DNA from: SIG440 sp045591035
GTDB lineage: Bacteria > Bacillota > Clostridia > Monoglobales > Monoglobaceae
NCBI GenBank assembly: GCA_045591035.1
Contig: JAZNSG010000017.1
Location: 1 to 64,000 of the forward strand
Direction: 5' to 3'
Length of the DNA stretch: 64,000 nucleotides
The notes under the pieces are model-generated. The model did no database searches. It had not been told where the DNA came from and saw only the letters and a program-made list of their open reading frames with translations. The position numbers and the translations under genes are program-made. This document shows, one piece after another, positions 53,894-62,625 of this stretch (position 1 is the first letter of the stretch; the number at the start of each line of letters is the position of its first letter).

Positions 53894-55084
53894 TTAATCA
53901 ACTTTTGACTCTAATTCCTTCACTGATGCAAATCCTTCAGGACTGTAGCTATCTAAAAGATTAGCCGCTTTTCGGAAAGTATTAACCGATATATTGGCCA
54001 TGTCGCAAACAAGTTCTTTACATTTTTCTACCGCGAATGAAGGCATTGTAAGGAAGCGTTCGTCGAGCGCTGCAAATATATCTGCTTCTTCTTCGTTTTT
54101 GCCTTTGATTAACTTTATTGTAATCTTTTCAATTAAAGAACAGAAAGGCAACAAAATAATAGTAGATAAAATATTAAACAAGGTATGTACAACAGCAATA
54201 TTAACTGCACCTGCACGCTGATTCATAAATTCAAATCCAATAAATGCATTAAGTAAGTAAAAAATTCCCGCAACTATTACAACGCCTATCATCTTAATCA
54301 GCAGACAAGCAAGTGCAACACGTTTAGATTCCGTATTCCCACTGAATGATGAAATAATTGGAGTAATTGTTGTACCGATATTCTGTCCCAGAATAACCGG
54401 AATTGCAGTCGAATAGGGAACAACACAGGAAAGCGACAACGCCTGTAATACTCCGACAGAAGCCGATGATGACTGGATAATAGCCGTAAAAAGAGTACCA
54501 ACCAAAATACCCATAATCGGATTAGAGAACATTGTTAACAACCCGGTAAATGTTGCATTGTTTTGCAATTCCCCAACAGAATCACTCATTTTCTCCATGC
54601 CAAACATCAAAACAGCAAAACCAATTAAAATAGTTCCGGTATTTTTCTTGTTGTCGTTTTTAGCTACCATTATCATAACAAGACCAATAACTGCCAGAAC
54701 CGGTGTAAATGATTCAGGTTTAAAAAGTTTAACAATAGTTGCTGCACCACTTATATCCGCCGTACTAAGCAACCACGCCGTTATCGTAGTACCAATGTTG
54801 GCCCCCATAATAATACTGATGGTCTGTCCCAGTTTCATGATTCCTGAGTTTACAAAACCAACCAACATAACCGTAGTTGCAGAAGATGACTGAATAACAG
54901 CCGTTACAACTAATCCAAGCAAAAAGCCTTTTCCTTTATTGGACGTCAGCCTTGCAAGTATAGACTCTAATTTTCCTCCGGCAAGTTTCTTCAGGCCATC
55001 TCCCATCAGGTCCATCCCGAAAAGAAAGAAAACCAATCCGCCTATCAAACCCAAAACGTCAAAAATATCAAAAACTCCGTCCAT
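53894..55084 (-). CDS. Na/Pi cotransporter family protein, cut by an in-frame TAA
   Basis: Sodium-dependent phosphate transporter of the NptA/YjbB type. The 396 residues contain the duplicated QSSSATT-type motif: VVTAVIQSSSATTVMLVGF (about 60) and FTAIIQSSSASVGVLQAL (about 195), plus IMGANIGTTITA and ILGQNIGTTITP, within about nine membrane helices. After residue 330 the PhoU-like domain begins and stops at ELESKVD followed by TAA (53894-53896). The membrane domain is complete, so this shorter protein could still work without its full PhoU part. Confidence 0.9.
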   Translation of the reverse strand: MDGVFDIFDVLGLIGGLVFFLFGMDLMGDGLKKLAGGKLESILARLTSNKGKGFLLGLVVTAVIQSSSATTVMLVGFVNSGIMKLGQTISIIMGANIGTTITAWLLSTADISGAATIVKLFKPESFTPVLAVIGLVMIMVAKNDNKKNTGTILIGFAVLMFGMEKMSDSVGELQNNATFTGLLTMFSNPIMGILVGTLFTAIIQSSSASVGVLQALSLSCVVPYSTAIPVILGQNIGTTITPIISSFSGNTESKRVALACLLIKMIGVVIVAGIFYLLNAFIGFEFMNQRAGAVNIAVVHTLFNILSTIILLPFCSLIEKITIKLIKGKNEEEADIFAALDERFLTMPSFAVEKCKELVCDMANISVNTFRKAANLLDSYSPEGFASVKELESKVD

Positions 55085-55198
55085 ACGCTCCTCCTAATTG
55101 CTATTTATATATGTGAACACTCGTCTTAGAACTTTTTGCAACACAAAATTTAACATAATACAACAAGATAATTAGTTAAACTTCGGTTTATACATTTA

Positions 55199-56575
55199 CT
55201 AATATTTTATAAAAGATGAAGTAAATATTAAAATCAAAAGAATGGGGCATAAAAACTTAACCATAAATTTATATATCCCCTCTCTTGAGAATTTTTCACC
55301 ATTAGCTTTCACTTCGTCTGTTATTGCTTTTGTTTTAATTACCCAACCAACCATAATACATGTTATAAATGCAACCAACGGCATTAAAAGATTGTTTGAA
55401 AGATAATCCAACACATCAAGAATCTGTGCAGTAGCACCGTTTGGCAATGTGTATTCAAAATACCAGATGTTATAACCAAGACAAGTTGCCAAAGCTATAA
55501 CTGCCGAAATTATCATTACAACCGAACAGGATTTTTTTCTTTCCCACGAGAACTTGTCCATAACAACTGATGTAATTGCTTCGAGCAGTGAAATTGCAGA
55601 AGTTAATGCCGCAAAAAGAACAAGCACAAAGAACAAAGCGCCAACTATGTTTCCTGCAAAGCCCATTGCTTCGAACACCTTAGGAAGTGAAACAAACAAC
55701 AGACTTGTACCTGATTTTTCCAAACCCTCGTAACCCTGAAAAGCATATACAACAGGAACCATTATCATACCTGCAATCAAAGCAACAAACGTATCGCAAA
55801 TTTCAATCTGGTTAACAGATTTTGAAAGATTTGTCTCTTTTTTCATATATGAACCGTATGTAATCATAATACCCATTGCCAGACTCATTGAATAGAAAAT
55901 CTGTCCCGTAGCATCCAGAAGAATATTAAACATCCTCTTAACAGTCATGCCCGTAAAGTCAGGAATAAAGTATATTTTAAGACCCTCAAGTGCTGTACCG
56001 AATGGACCTTTTATGGTTAATGTGAATATCGCAATACCCATAACAAGGATAAAGAGCACGGGCATAAGTATTTTAGAAATCTTTTCTATTCCCTTGTCAA
56101 CGCCTTTATATACGGCAAAAGCGCTAAGTCCCATAAATATTGCACACCATAAAATGGGAGACCATTGGGATGTTATAAAAGATACAAAATATCCGTCAGC
56201 AACAGTTTCCATACCTTTGCCTATAACGTAATCGGTCATATATTTTGTAACCCAACCACCTATTACACAATAATACGGAAAAATTATAAAAGGAACGACA
56301 GATGCAATATATCCCAAAAATCCAAACCTCTTATCAAGTTTGGAATACGCCTTAACCGGACTTAATTTTGTTTTTCTTCCTATGGCAATTTCGGTTATCA
56401 TTAAAGCAAAACCAAATGTAAGTGCCATTATAACATAAACAAGCAAAAATACGCCTCCGCCGTTTTTCGCTGCAAGATAGGGAAAACGCCAAAGGTTACC
56501 AAGCCCAACTGCAGAACCCGCAGCGGCAAGGACAAAGCCGATATTTCCTGTAAAAGAACCTCTCTTTTGTTCCAT
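55199..56575 (-). CDS. Neurotransmitter:sodium symporter (NSS) family transporter
   Basis: Na+-coupled amino-acid importer of the LeuT fold. The 458 residues start with the family signature GFVLAAAGSAVGLGNLWRFPY (helix 1, Na+ and substrate site; split here as GFVLAAAGSAVGLGN and LWRFPY) and include FYSMSLAMGIMITYGSYM (helix 6 region). About 11-12 membrane segments. The start is ATG 56575 with GGAGG upstream; an upstream extension is not needed. Own promoter at 56673-56701. Bacterial members carry Trp, Tyr or Leu. Confidence 0.93.
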   Translation of the reverse strand: MEQKRGSFTGNIGFVLAAAGSAVGLGNLWRFPYLAAKNGGGVFLLVYVIMALTFGFALMITEIAIGRKTKLSPVKAYSKLDKRFGFLGYIASVVPFIIFPYYCVIGGWVTKYMTDYVIGKGMETVADGYFVSFITSQWSPILWCAIFMGLSAFAVYKGVDKGIEKISKILMPVLFILVMGIAIFTLTIKGPFGTALEGLKIYFIPDFTGMTVKRMFNILLDATGQIFYSMSLAMGIMITYGSYMKKETNLSKSVNQIEICDTFVALIAGMIMVPVVYAFQGYEGLEKSGTSLLFVSLPKVFEAMGFAGNIVGALFFVLVLFAALTSAISLLEAITSVVMDKFSWERKKSCSVVMIISAVIALATCLGYNIWYFEYTLPNGATAQILDVLDYLSNNLLMPLVAFITCIMVGWVIKTKAITDEVKANGEKFSREGIYKFMVKFLCPILLILIFTSSFIKY

Positions 56576-56672
56576 AAATAATCCTCCGAAAATACTAAAT
56601 AAATTATGAATAATTGTGATTAAAAATCGCAATACGATTTTATTTAAATACTGTTTTTATTTTAATGTGCTT

Positions 56673-56701
56673 ATTATATCACATATTTAACATTTTTTCA
56701 A
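56673..56701 (-). promoter_or_regulatory. Sigma-A promoter of the NSS transporter gene
   Basis: TTGAAA and TATAAT on the minus strand with a 17-base spacer; the leader of about 90 bases holds no recognisable riboswitch. Confidence 0.75.
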
Positions 56702-56726
56702 GTATTTAAATATCTAAAAAACAAAC

Positions 56727-56755
56727 AAAACCCCCTATAATTCATAGGAGGTTTT
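56727..56755 (-). terminator. Terminator of spo0A
   Basis: Twelve-base arms with one mismatch (AAAACCCCCTAT / ATAGGAGGTTTT), T-rich on the minus strand, about 30 bp after the spo0A stop. Confidence 0.75.
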
Positions 56756-56783
56756 ATGCTAATTTATCTACATTTGTTATTTA

Positions 56784-57587
56784 TCAACTTGCATTTTTTA
56801 TTTGCAATCTTAACCTATCTGCAATCATAGCTATAAACTCAGAGTTTGTAGGTTTTCCCTTTGAGGTTGCAATGGTGTAGCCGAAGATCGAATTAAGAAC
56901 CTCGGTGTCGCCTCTGTCCCATGCTACTTCAATTGCGTGTCTGATTGCTCTTTCTACACGACTTGCTGTTGTACGGAATTTTTGCGCAACTGTAGGATAA
57001 AGAGTTTTTGTTATGGAGTTTATAACATCAAGATTATCAATAACAAGCATGATTGCATGTCTCAGATACTGATAGCCCTTAATATGAGCAGGAATACCTA
57101 TTTCATGTATTATCTCAGTTACCATAGTTTCTACATCAGGGTTTTCACATATTTCATACTTTCTTCCGATTCCCTTTAATACGGGTTTTTCTTCAGGACT
57201 GTCGCACAAACGTCGGATTGTTTCAAGAATAGTAGTATATGCGGTGGGTTTCATCAAATAATAACTTGCACCCAAATCCATACACGTTTGCGCTGTTCTG
57301 TCATGATTCAATGTAGACAACACAATAATTTTGGGCATACGGAAGTTTTCAAACTCTTTTCGTTTGTTTCGAAATCGCTCCAAAACTCCAATTCCGTCTA
57401 TGTTCGGCAAAATGACGTCCATAACAACCACATCAGGCTTCAAAATATCAACTCTTTCAATAAGCTGATATCCGTTTGTGACAATTTCACATACATTGAT
57501 TTTAAAATCCGCTGAAAGATTGCGACTTAAAAACTCTGCTGCATCCATATCTGCGTCTGCAATTAATACATTAATTTGTTTTTCCAT
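56784..57587 (-). CDS. spo0A: Sporulation master regulator Spo0A
   Basis: Response regulator that commits the cell to sporulation when phosphorylated. The 267-residue protein has a receiver domain (NVLIADADMDAAEFL; phospho-acceptor Asp in VVVMDVILPNIDG, about 55; switch Thr/Ser in VLSTLNHDR; Lys in YLMKPT) and the Spo0A C-terminal DNA-binding domain with TVAQKFRTTASRVERAIRHAIEVAW. I choose ATG 57587 with GGAG eight bases upstream. Monocistronic, separate from spoIVB, which is 3 kb away on the other strand; in Bacillus the two are adjacent and co-directional. Confidence 0.97.
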   Translation of the reverse strand: MEKQINVLIADADMDAAEFLSRNLSADFKINVCEIVTNGYQLIERVDILKPDVVVMDVILPNIDGIGVLERFRNKRKEFENFRMPKIIVLSTLNHDRTAQTCMDLGASYYLMKPTAYTTILETIRRLCDSPEEKPVLKGIGRKYEICENPDVETMVTEIIHEIGIPAHIKGYQYLRHAIMLVIDNLDVINSITKTLYPTVAQKFRTTASRVERAIRHAIEVAWDRGDTEVLNSIFGYTIATSKGKPTNSEFIAMIADRLRLQIKNAS

Positions 57588-57632
57588 AATTTCGGCTCCT
57601 TTATTTTCCATTTTTTTCCAATTGCAGTTTTT

Positions 57633-57661
57633 ATTATAGCCAAAGCATTATAATTTGTCAA
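57633..57661 (-). promoter_or_regulatory. Sigma-A promoter of spo0A
   Basis: TTGACA and TATAAT on the minus strand, spacer 17. No convincing Spo0A box was found beside it. Confidence 0.75.
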
Positions 57662-57788
57662 GAGTTTTTTACCAAATATTTCCAATTTTTTTATTATATT
57701 TAGTGGCCAATGTCATTATAAGTCACAATATGCAGTATATATGGATATCTCGTCACAAAATATTGATAATGGGTTTTTAAGGAAACTT

Positions 57789-58520
57789 TTAATCGTGATT
57801 TATCATAAAACAATTTGCAGTTCTCTCCAATTCATCATCCAAATCTGTTAATTTACCAAAATCCGGATACTTATTTTTGAGAGCAATTTCCAGAATCTTA
57901 TCACAAAGCAACGGGTTCTTCGGGAGAAGCGGACCATGAAGATAGGTTGCGATAAGGTTTTTGTAACACAATCCTTCAAATTCACCTTCGCTATTATTTC
58001 CAAATCCCTTAATCACCTTACCAAAAGGAGTGTAATTTCCGATATTCATTATTCCGCCATGATTTTCAAAGCCAACAACAAGGGACGAAATTCCCTCACA
58101 CTTCAAAACAATGTTTCCTATCAAACGTTTTTGATTTGGTAAACAATCAGCATATATATCCAATATTCCCAATCCGCATGTTTTGCCTTTTGTGGTGTAA
58201 AAATCCTTTCCCAGCATCTCAAACCCACCACAAGTCGCAATAAAAGAGCCGCCTTTTTCAATATAATCTTTAAGTTTTAAGGTTTTTGACGAAAGTCTTT
58301 CACAAACTATTTCCATTTCCCTGTCTGTTCCGCCGCCAAGGAAAATTATATCTGCATCATCAATTTTCAACTCTTCATTCTCCAAAGTACATTCAAAGAC
58401 CTCGGTCTTTATACCACGCCAGGCAAGGCGTTTTTCGAGTGCAGCAATATTCCCTTTATCTCCATAAAGATTAAGCAAATCAGGATAAAGATGAACAATT
58501 TTTATTTCAATATCTTTCAT
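57789..58520 (-). CDS. gatD: Lipid II isoglutaminyl synthase, glutaminase subunit GatD
   Basis: Releases ammonia from glutamine for amidation of D-Glu in lipid II. The 243 residues are a class I glutamine amidotransferase of the CobB/CobQ type: LYGDKGNIAALEKR (about 18), DIIFLGGGTDREMEI (about 55), nucleophile Cys in FIATCGGFEMLGKD (about 94) and catalytic His in ATYLHGPLLPKNP (about 195). Its start overlaps the murT stop by 4 bp, so the two subunits are coupled. Confidence 0.95.
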   Translation of the reverse strand: MKDIEIKIVHLYPDLLNLYGDKGNIAALEKRLAWRGIKTEVFECTLENEELKIDDADIIFLGGGTDREMEIVCERLSSKTLKLKDYIEKGGSFIATCGGFEMLGKDFYTTKGKTCGLGILDIYADCLPNQKRLIGNIVLKCEGISSLVVGFENHGGIMNIGNYTPFGKVIKGFGNNSEGEFEGLCYKNLIATYLHGPLLPKNPLLCDKILEIALKNKYPDFGKLTDLDDELERTANCFMINHD

Positions 58521-59851
58521 TTCTTATCCCTCTCTTTCTTTAGTTCAAGCATAGTCGACTCTGTTGAAAAAAGCATTGTATAATTAACCAAAACATAACA
58601 AATCTCTGCTTCGCTGTTCATACAAGAGATAAGTTCCTCACGGATATTATCATTCACAAAATCCACCTTAACATCCGCATACTTAAACCGGAGTGCCAAG
58701 TCGAAACGTCTTTCCCCTGACACAGAAAGAGTGTTTAAATTTGCCTGGACAAGCTTTTCAAAATCAACATCCCAAAGCCATGACACATCCTGTCCGTCAC
58801 TTACTCTGTCGTTAACAGCAATTATAACATCTTTTTTCCGTGAATCCTGCATAACCGTTGCAATAGCCTGGTTAAATCCGGCAGGATTTTTTGCCAGATT
58901 AAGTATAAAAGGTTTTCCCAAATCAATTTCTTCCATTCTGCCAATCTGAGGTTTATAATCACCTAACACATAATTAAAATTTTCGAATTCAACATCAAGA
59001 GAAGAAAGTGCAGAGTATACGGCAAGTACATTATATATATTGTAAAAACCCCGGTAGTTGAGTTCAACAAGATTATTATTTATCGCGAACTTCAAACCCG
59101 ATGATAGGTCTACCGATTTTGCTTCAAAATCAATCTCAGGGCGCTTTGCACCACAGTTTGGACAATAAAAGTCTCCAAGCTGGCTGTAATGGATATAGTT
59201 GTATTTTTGTTCTGTGCCGCAAATGGTACAAAACTTGCCCTCTTTAACTTCCGTTTCCTGGGGCAACACCTTTTCACTTATTCCGAAATATTTAACTTCT
59301 CCACCATAATTTCTTCCAAATACCGAAGATATTGGGTCATCACCATTAAGAACAAGCACAGGGTTCTCTGCATTTTCAAGGGCTTTCTTTATAGTTTGGA
59401 CCGTGGTATCAATCTCACCATAGCGGTCAAGCTGATCACGGAACAGATTTGTTATAACAACCATATCAGGCTTAATATGTTTAAAAACCTTTACTGTATA
59501 CGCTTCATCAACCTCAAGACAAGCATAATCCGCCTTAAGTCTGCCAAAAATATCACATTCCAGAGCAAATGCAGTAGCTACCCCCGAAAGCATGTTTGCT
59601 CCAAGTTTGTTGCAAACGACCTTGTATCCGCATTTTGTCAGGGCAGAGCAAAGAAGATTGTTTGTTGTTGTCTTTCCGTTTGTGCCACAGGTTGCAATTA
59701 CTTTTTTACTTATACCTGTGCTTAATCTTTCTATCAAATCGGGGCAAATTTTAAGTGCAATACTGCCCGGTCCCGAGGAAGATTTTTTTCCTAAAACTAC
59801 ACCCGCAACAGCCGAAAGCTTTGCCGCCCATACCGCAAGAATCTTTCTCAT
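58517..59851 (-). CDS. murT: Lipid II isoglutaminyl synthase, Mur ligase-like subunit MurT
   Basis: ATP-dependent partner of GatD that amidates the stem-peptide glutamate of lipid II at the inner membrane face. The 444 residues show the Mur-ligase P-loop VIATCGTNGKTTTNNLL (about 52), a four-Cys zinc ribbon CTICGTEQ and CPNCGAKRPE (about 207-235) special to MurT, and a DUF1727 C-terminal domain with NPAGFNQAIATV (about 325). Head gene of the murT-gatD operon. Confidence 0.96.
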   Translation of the reverse strand: MRKILAVWAAKLSAVAGVVLGKKSSSGPGSIALKICPDLIERLSTGISKKVIATCGTNGKTTTNNLLCSALTKCGYKVVCNKLGANMLSGVATAFALECDIFGRLKADYACLEVDEAYTVKVFKHIKPDMVVITNLFRDQLDRYGEIDTTVQTIKKALENAENPVLVLNGDDPISSVFGRNYGGEVKYFGISEKVLPQETEVKEGKFCTICGTEQKYNYIHYSQLGDFYCPNCGAKRPEIDFEAKSVDLSSGLKFAINNNLVELNYRGFYNIYNVLAVYSALSSLDVEFENFNYVLGDYKPQIGRMEEIDLGKPFILNLAKNPAGFNQAIATVMQDSRKKDVIIAVNDRVSDGQDVSWLWDVDFEKLVQANLNTLSVSGERRFDLALRFKYADVKVDFVNDNIREELISCMNSEAEICYVLVNYTMLFSTESTMLELKKERDKK

Positions 59852-59949
59852 ACTTTATTCTCCTTTGTTCTGTTTTCTTTTTCGACAAATATTACTAAAA
59901 TATTATACTCCCAAATAACAAAAAATACAATAGAATGATCCAATAAATT

Positions 59950-60474
59950 TTATATTTCCTTTGAATCGTAAATATTTATGAATTTTATATTTTTCATGCT
60001 ACATACGATATGAGTGTTTGTTCCCATTTCCCTTATTACAATAAAATCTCTTCCCATACTTTCAATCTTGCCAATCTTTTCCACGTGTGTATTTTCCCCA
60101 AACATAAATTCAATCTTTGCAAACTTTCCTATTTTTCCGCACATATATTTGCTGACTGTCCGATTCACACAAATGTTTTCTTCTTGAATGTTTTCAATAT
60201 TGTTTTGAGACATAAACCCCATTATGGGAAACTCTCTGTCGGTAAAAGCATTTTCTGCAATATTAGTTTCTGCAGTTTGCTTGTTTTCATTTATTTTAAC
60301 ATCTATATTGGTATTATTCTCAATTATTTCAGGTCTTATTTCCTTGACTTTATGTATAATATCATCGGGTCTGCCCAAAGACGCACCGTTTACCCCCGGT
60401 GGAACAACTATCACGGGCTGTTGACATGGCCAGGGTGGATTTGGATTTTTTTTGTTTGAACCGAATCTTCTCAT
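59950..60474 (-). CDS. Spore-coat protein, GerQ-like
   Basis: A 174-residue protein whose last 70 residues resemble GerQ, a spore-coat protein cross-linked by transglutaminase: VSKYMCGKIGKFAKIEFMFG, then a spacer, IGKIESMGRDFIVIREMGTN and a closing IKFINIYDSKEI, in the same order as the GerQ domain. The N-terminal half (KKNPNPPWPCQQPVIVVPPG, then Asn/Glu-rich) is low complexity, as often in coat proteins. The start is ATG 60474 with GGAGG upstream; a longer frame to 60702 overlaps another gene and lacks a ribosome site. Similarity is judged by eye, hence moderate confidence. Confidence 0.6.
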   Translation of the reverse strand: MRRFGSNKKNPNPPWPCQQPVIVVPPGVNGASLGRPDDIIHKVKEIRPEIIENNTNIDVKINENKQTAETNIAENAFTDREFPIMGFMSQNNIENIQEENICVNRTVSKYMCGKIGKFAKIEFMFGENTHVEKIGKIESMGRDFIVIREMGTNTHIVCSMKNIKFINIYDSKEI

Positions 60475-60543
60475 AAAAGCATACCTCCATTTTTGTATTT
60501 GACCATTACATAATATGCAAAAAAATTTTTTTTGAAACAAAAA

Positions 60544-60573
60544 GTATAATTGGACTAAATTTACCGCATAATA
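60544..60573 (+). promoter_or_regulatory. Probable forespore (sigma-F/G) promoter
   Basis: GTATAA (60544-60549) and CATAATA (60567-60573) separated by 17 bases match the forespore sigma consensus and lie about 55 bp before a small Asn/Lys-rich reading frame. Confidence 0.55.
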
Positions 60574-60629
60574 CAATTGAGATAAATTCAAAAAGAATTT
60601 ACCGAATATTTTAAAGGAGTGAATTTGAA

Positions 60630-60725
60630 ATGACAAATCAGAACAAAGAAAACAAGAACAAGGAAAATCAGAATAACAACCAGAACAATTCCAACGAGTC
60701 AAAAAATAATAAGAATAGCAAATAG
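60630..60725 (+). CDS. 31-residue Asn/Lys-rich protein, probable small spore protein
   Basis: ATG 60630 to TAG 60725, preceded by a strong AAAGGAGTG ribosome site and followed by its own terminator. The product consists almost only of Asn, Lys, Gln, Glu and Ser (MTNQNKENKNKENQ...). Very hydrophilic minor SASPs and coat-associated peptides have this kind of composition. The forespore-type promoter upstream and the sporulation genes around it (GerQ-like, spoIVB) support a spore role. Not assignable to a named family. Confidence 0.7.
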   Translation: MTNQNKENKNKENQNNNQNNSNESKNNKNSK

Positions 60726-60738
60726 TTGTATTTATATT

Positions 60739-60765
60739 AAAAAAAGACCGTCTCGGTCTTTTTTT
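60739..60765 (+). terminator. Terminator of the small spore-protein gene
   Basis: Perfect 12-bp stem AAAAAAAGACCG / CGGTCTTTTTTT with a 3-base loop and T-tract. Confidence 0.9.
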
Positions 60766-60872
60766 AATTTACATATATATTTTTCACACTATAAACAAAG
60801 CTCAGTCGGGAAAAATAAATTTGTCAATCAAAATTAATTTGATTAACAAAAATTTCAGACTGGAGGGATTTT

Positions 60873-61892
60873 GTGATAAAATCAAAAATAGCCGCGTGTT
60901 TTATCGCAGTTGTTGTTTTATTTGGTTTTTGTGAAAATCCGGGCATTTACGCAGAATCGTCTTCCGTTTTAAGCACCAATACACTTATTCCCTGCGGCTT
61001 TAGTGTAGGGATAACTTTAAGCACTGACGGCGTTTTGGTTTCAGAATTATCTGCGGATAGCACGGCTCCCTCCCAAAAAGCGGGGCTTAAGCCCGGAGAT
61101 ATTATACGAAAATGCGGGGACAAAAAAATCACAAGTGTTCAGGATTTAAACAATGCTATATCAAAATCAAACGGAAAAGAAACTGCTCTTACAATTATCA
61201 GAAACGGTAAGAAAATAGAAACATTTATTATCCCAAAAAAAGAAAAAGCAAATGCAGATTACAAAATCGGGGCTTGGGTTAAAGACGCAGCCTCAGGCAT
61301 AGGTACACTCACTTTTTATGACCCAAAAACCAAAACATTTGCTGCTCTCGGGCACGGAATTTGCGACCCGGAAACAGGAGATATAATATCTGCAACCGAT
61401 GGTGAAATTATGAATGCAACCATTGTTTCTGTTAATAAAGGCGAAAAAGGAATACCGGGAGAACTGAACGGAGTTATTTCAGAAGAAAGTACAGTTATAG
61501 GCAAGATAACAAAGAATACGCCATGTGGTGTATTTGGCAAAATCTCAGATGAATTCTCTTGTGACAATACTGAAAAAGAAATAGGAACACGCCAGACCAC
61601 AAAAACGGGTACAGCTTATATTTTGTCCAACATTGAAGGAAAGAAAACTGAAAAGTTTGATATTGAAATCAAAAAAGTATTGCCTAAATCCGACTCATTT
61701 CAAAAGGGAATGGTTATTGAAATTACAGACAAAAAGCTTATTGAAAAAACCGGGGGCATTGTTCAGGGCATGAGCGGTAGCCCGATTATTCAAGACGGAA
61801 AAATTGTCGGCGCTGTAACTCATGTTTTTGTGAACAGTCCAACCCGAGGCTATGGTATTTTTGTCGAGGATATGCTCAGCAACGCCAAGTAA
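60873..61892 (+). CDS. spoIVB: SpoIVB serine peptidase (S55 family)
   Basis: Secreted from the forespore to trigger sigma-K activation via SpoIVFA cleavage. The 339 residues have a signal/anchor (residues 4-27), a PDZ domain (about 45-118; GLKPGDIIRKCG) and the S55 peptidase with the catalytic His in AALGHGICDPETGD (about 160) and Ser in VQGMSGSPIIQDGKIVGAVTH (about 300; quoted in part). The start is GTG 60873 with GGAGGG. In most spore formers it precedes spo0A; here it is divergent and 3 kb away. Its usual target presumes a working late sporulation cascade. Confidence 0.96.
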   Translation: MIKSKIAACFIAVVVLFGFCENPGIYAESSSVLSTNTLIPCGFSVGITLSTDGVLVSELSADSTAPSQKAGLKPGDIIRKCGDKKITSVQDLNNAISKSNGKETALTIIRNGKKIETFIIPKKEKANADYKIGAWVKDAASGIGTLTFYDPKTKTFAALGHGICDPETGDIISATDGEIMNATIVSVNKGEKGIPGELNGVISEESTVIGKITKNTPCGVFGKISDEFSCDNTEKEIGTRQTTKTGTAYILSNIEGKKTEKFDIEIKKVLPKSDSFQKGMVIEITDKKLIEKTGGIVQGMSGSPIIQDGKIVGAVTHVFVNSPTRGYGIFVEDMLSNAK

Positions 61893-61893
61893 A

Positions 61894-61930
61894 CACAAAA
61901 AAATGGTGCAAATTGCACCATTTTTTTGTG
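61894..61930. terminator. Bidirectional terminator between spoIVB and the convergent small gene
   Basis: An 18-bp perfect palindromic stem (CACAAAAAAATGGTGCAA and complement) with T7 tracts in both directions. Confidence 0.88.
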
Positions 61931-61940
61931 TGAAAACTTA

Positions 61941-62099
61941 TTATGCCAATTCTCTGATTGTGTTCCCCATTCTGTTCATCATTTTTTCAGCTTTATGATA
62001 TGCACGACGGACATCTCTTCTGTTCATAGGATGCACTGCCAACATCAAACTTGCTCCCACAATAGTTCCCAAAACAACTCCAAGTGAAAAATTACACAT
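61941..62099 (-). CDS. 52-residue protein with one membrane helix (YtxH-like)
   Basis: ATG 62099 to TAA 61941, GGAGG ribosome site 8 bases upstream. Residues 3-22 (NFSLGVVLGTIVGASLML) form a glycine-rich membrane helix, followed by a basic amphipathic tail NRRDVRRAYHKAEKMMNRM. The layout resembles YtxH-type small membrane proteins. It follows a PRC-barrel gene by 5 bp, so the two are an operon. Role unknown; the neighbourhood is sporulation-related. Confidence 0.75.
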   Translation of the reverse strand: MCNFSLGVVLGTIVGASLMLAVHPMNRRDVRRAYHKAEKMMNRMGNTIRELA

Positions 62100-62103
62100 A
62101 CAA

Positions 62104-62538
62104 TCAGCCTCCTTTCTGTTTTATATAAATAGTATTGTCCCTGACAAAAATTTTATTTACAGAAACCTGAGCTTTAGATGAGAATATATTCTTTGAAATT
62201 ATAACGTCTGTCATTTCACCTGTTTCTGCAAGAAACAAAACATCCCGAAGTTTTTTGTTTTTTGAAACCTTTAATTCAGAAAGCTCACAGGTGCAATTTT
62301 CTTTTGATTTAATAAAATTCTTACACTCTTTAACTATAACCTTTTCACCTGCGATTATAGAGATATTATCAAGGGGGATTATTTTTGACAAAGGAATCAG
62401 GCTTAAAGTATCAGCCTTAAGTGCCACAATTGACATTTTACTCTCATCAAACACAGCGTCCACAATTATCCCCCATGGCTCACTTGCATCATCCTCATAA
62501 ACCTTGAAGCCTTTTATTTTCTTTAAACTCAGTTCCAT
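62104..62538 (-). CDS. PRC-barrel domain protein (tandem, YlmC-like)
   Basis: A 144-residue protein with two PRC-barrel-like halves: ELSLKKIKGFKVYEDDASEPWG (start) and ELKVSKNKKLRDVLFLAETGEM (about 88), each followed by short beta strands. PRC barrels bind RNA or proteins; the YlmC relatives are sporulation-associated. The start is ATG 62538 with AGGGG upstream. Second protein of this fold in the window (the other is next to sigG). Coupled to the 52-residue membrane protein downstream. Confidence 0.8.
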   Translation of the reverse strand: MELSLKKIKGFKVYEDDASEPWGIIVDAVFDESKMSIVALKADTLSLIPLSKIIPLDNISIIAGEKVIVKECKNFIKSKENCTCELSELKVSKNKKLRDVLFLAETGEMTDVIISKNIFSSKAQVSVNKIFVRDNTIYIKQKGG

Positions 62539-62555
62539 ATATACCCCTATACAAC

Positions 62556-62593
62556 AAAATCCGCAAATCAACCTGAATTGATTTGCGGATTTT
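62556..62593 (-). terminator. Terminator of the SASP gene
   Basis: Sixteen-base perfect arms AAAATCCGCAAATCAA / TTGATTTGCGGATTTT with a 6-base loop, about 30 bp after the SASP stop. Confidence 0.85.
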
Positions 62594-62625
62594 TCAAAAT
62601 ATAGAAAACTTTGTACGCATTTAGC

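Noticed and set aside
56575..56672. Riboswitch in front of the NSS transporter
   Set aside because: The A/T-rich leader has no T-box, lysine or tryptophan-type conserved elements.
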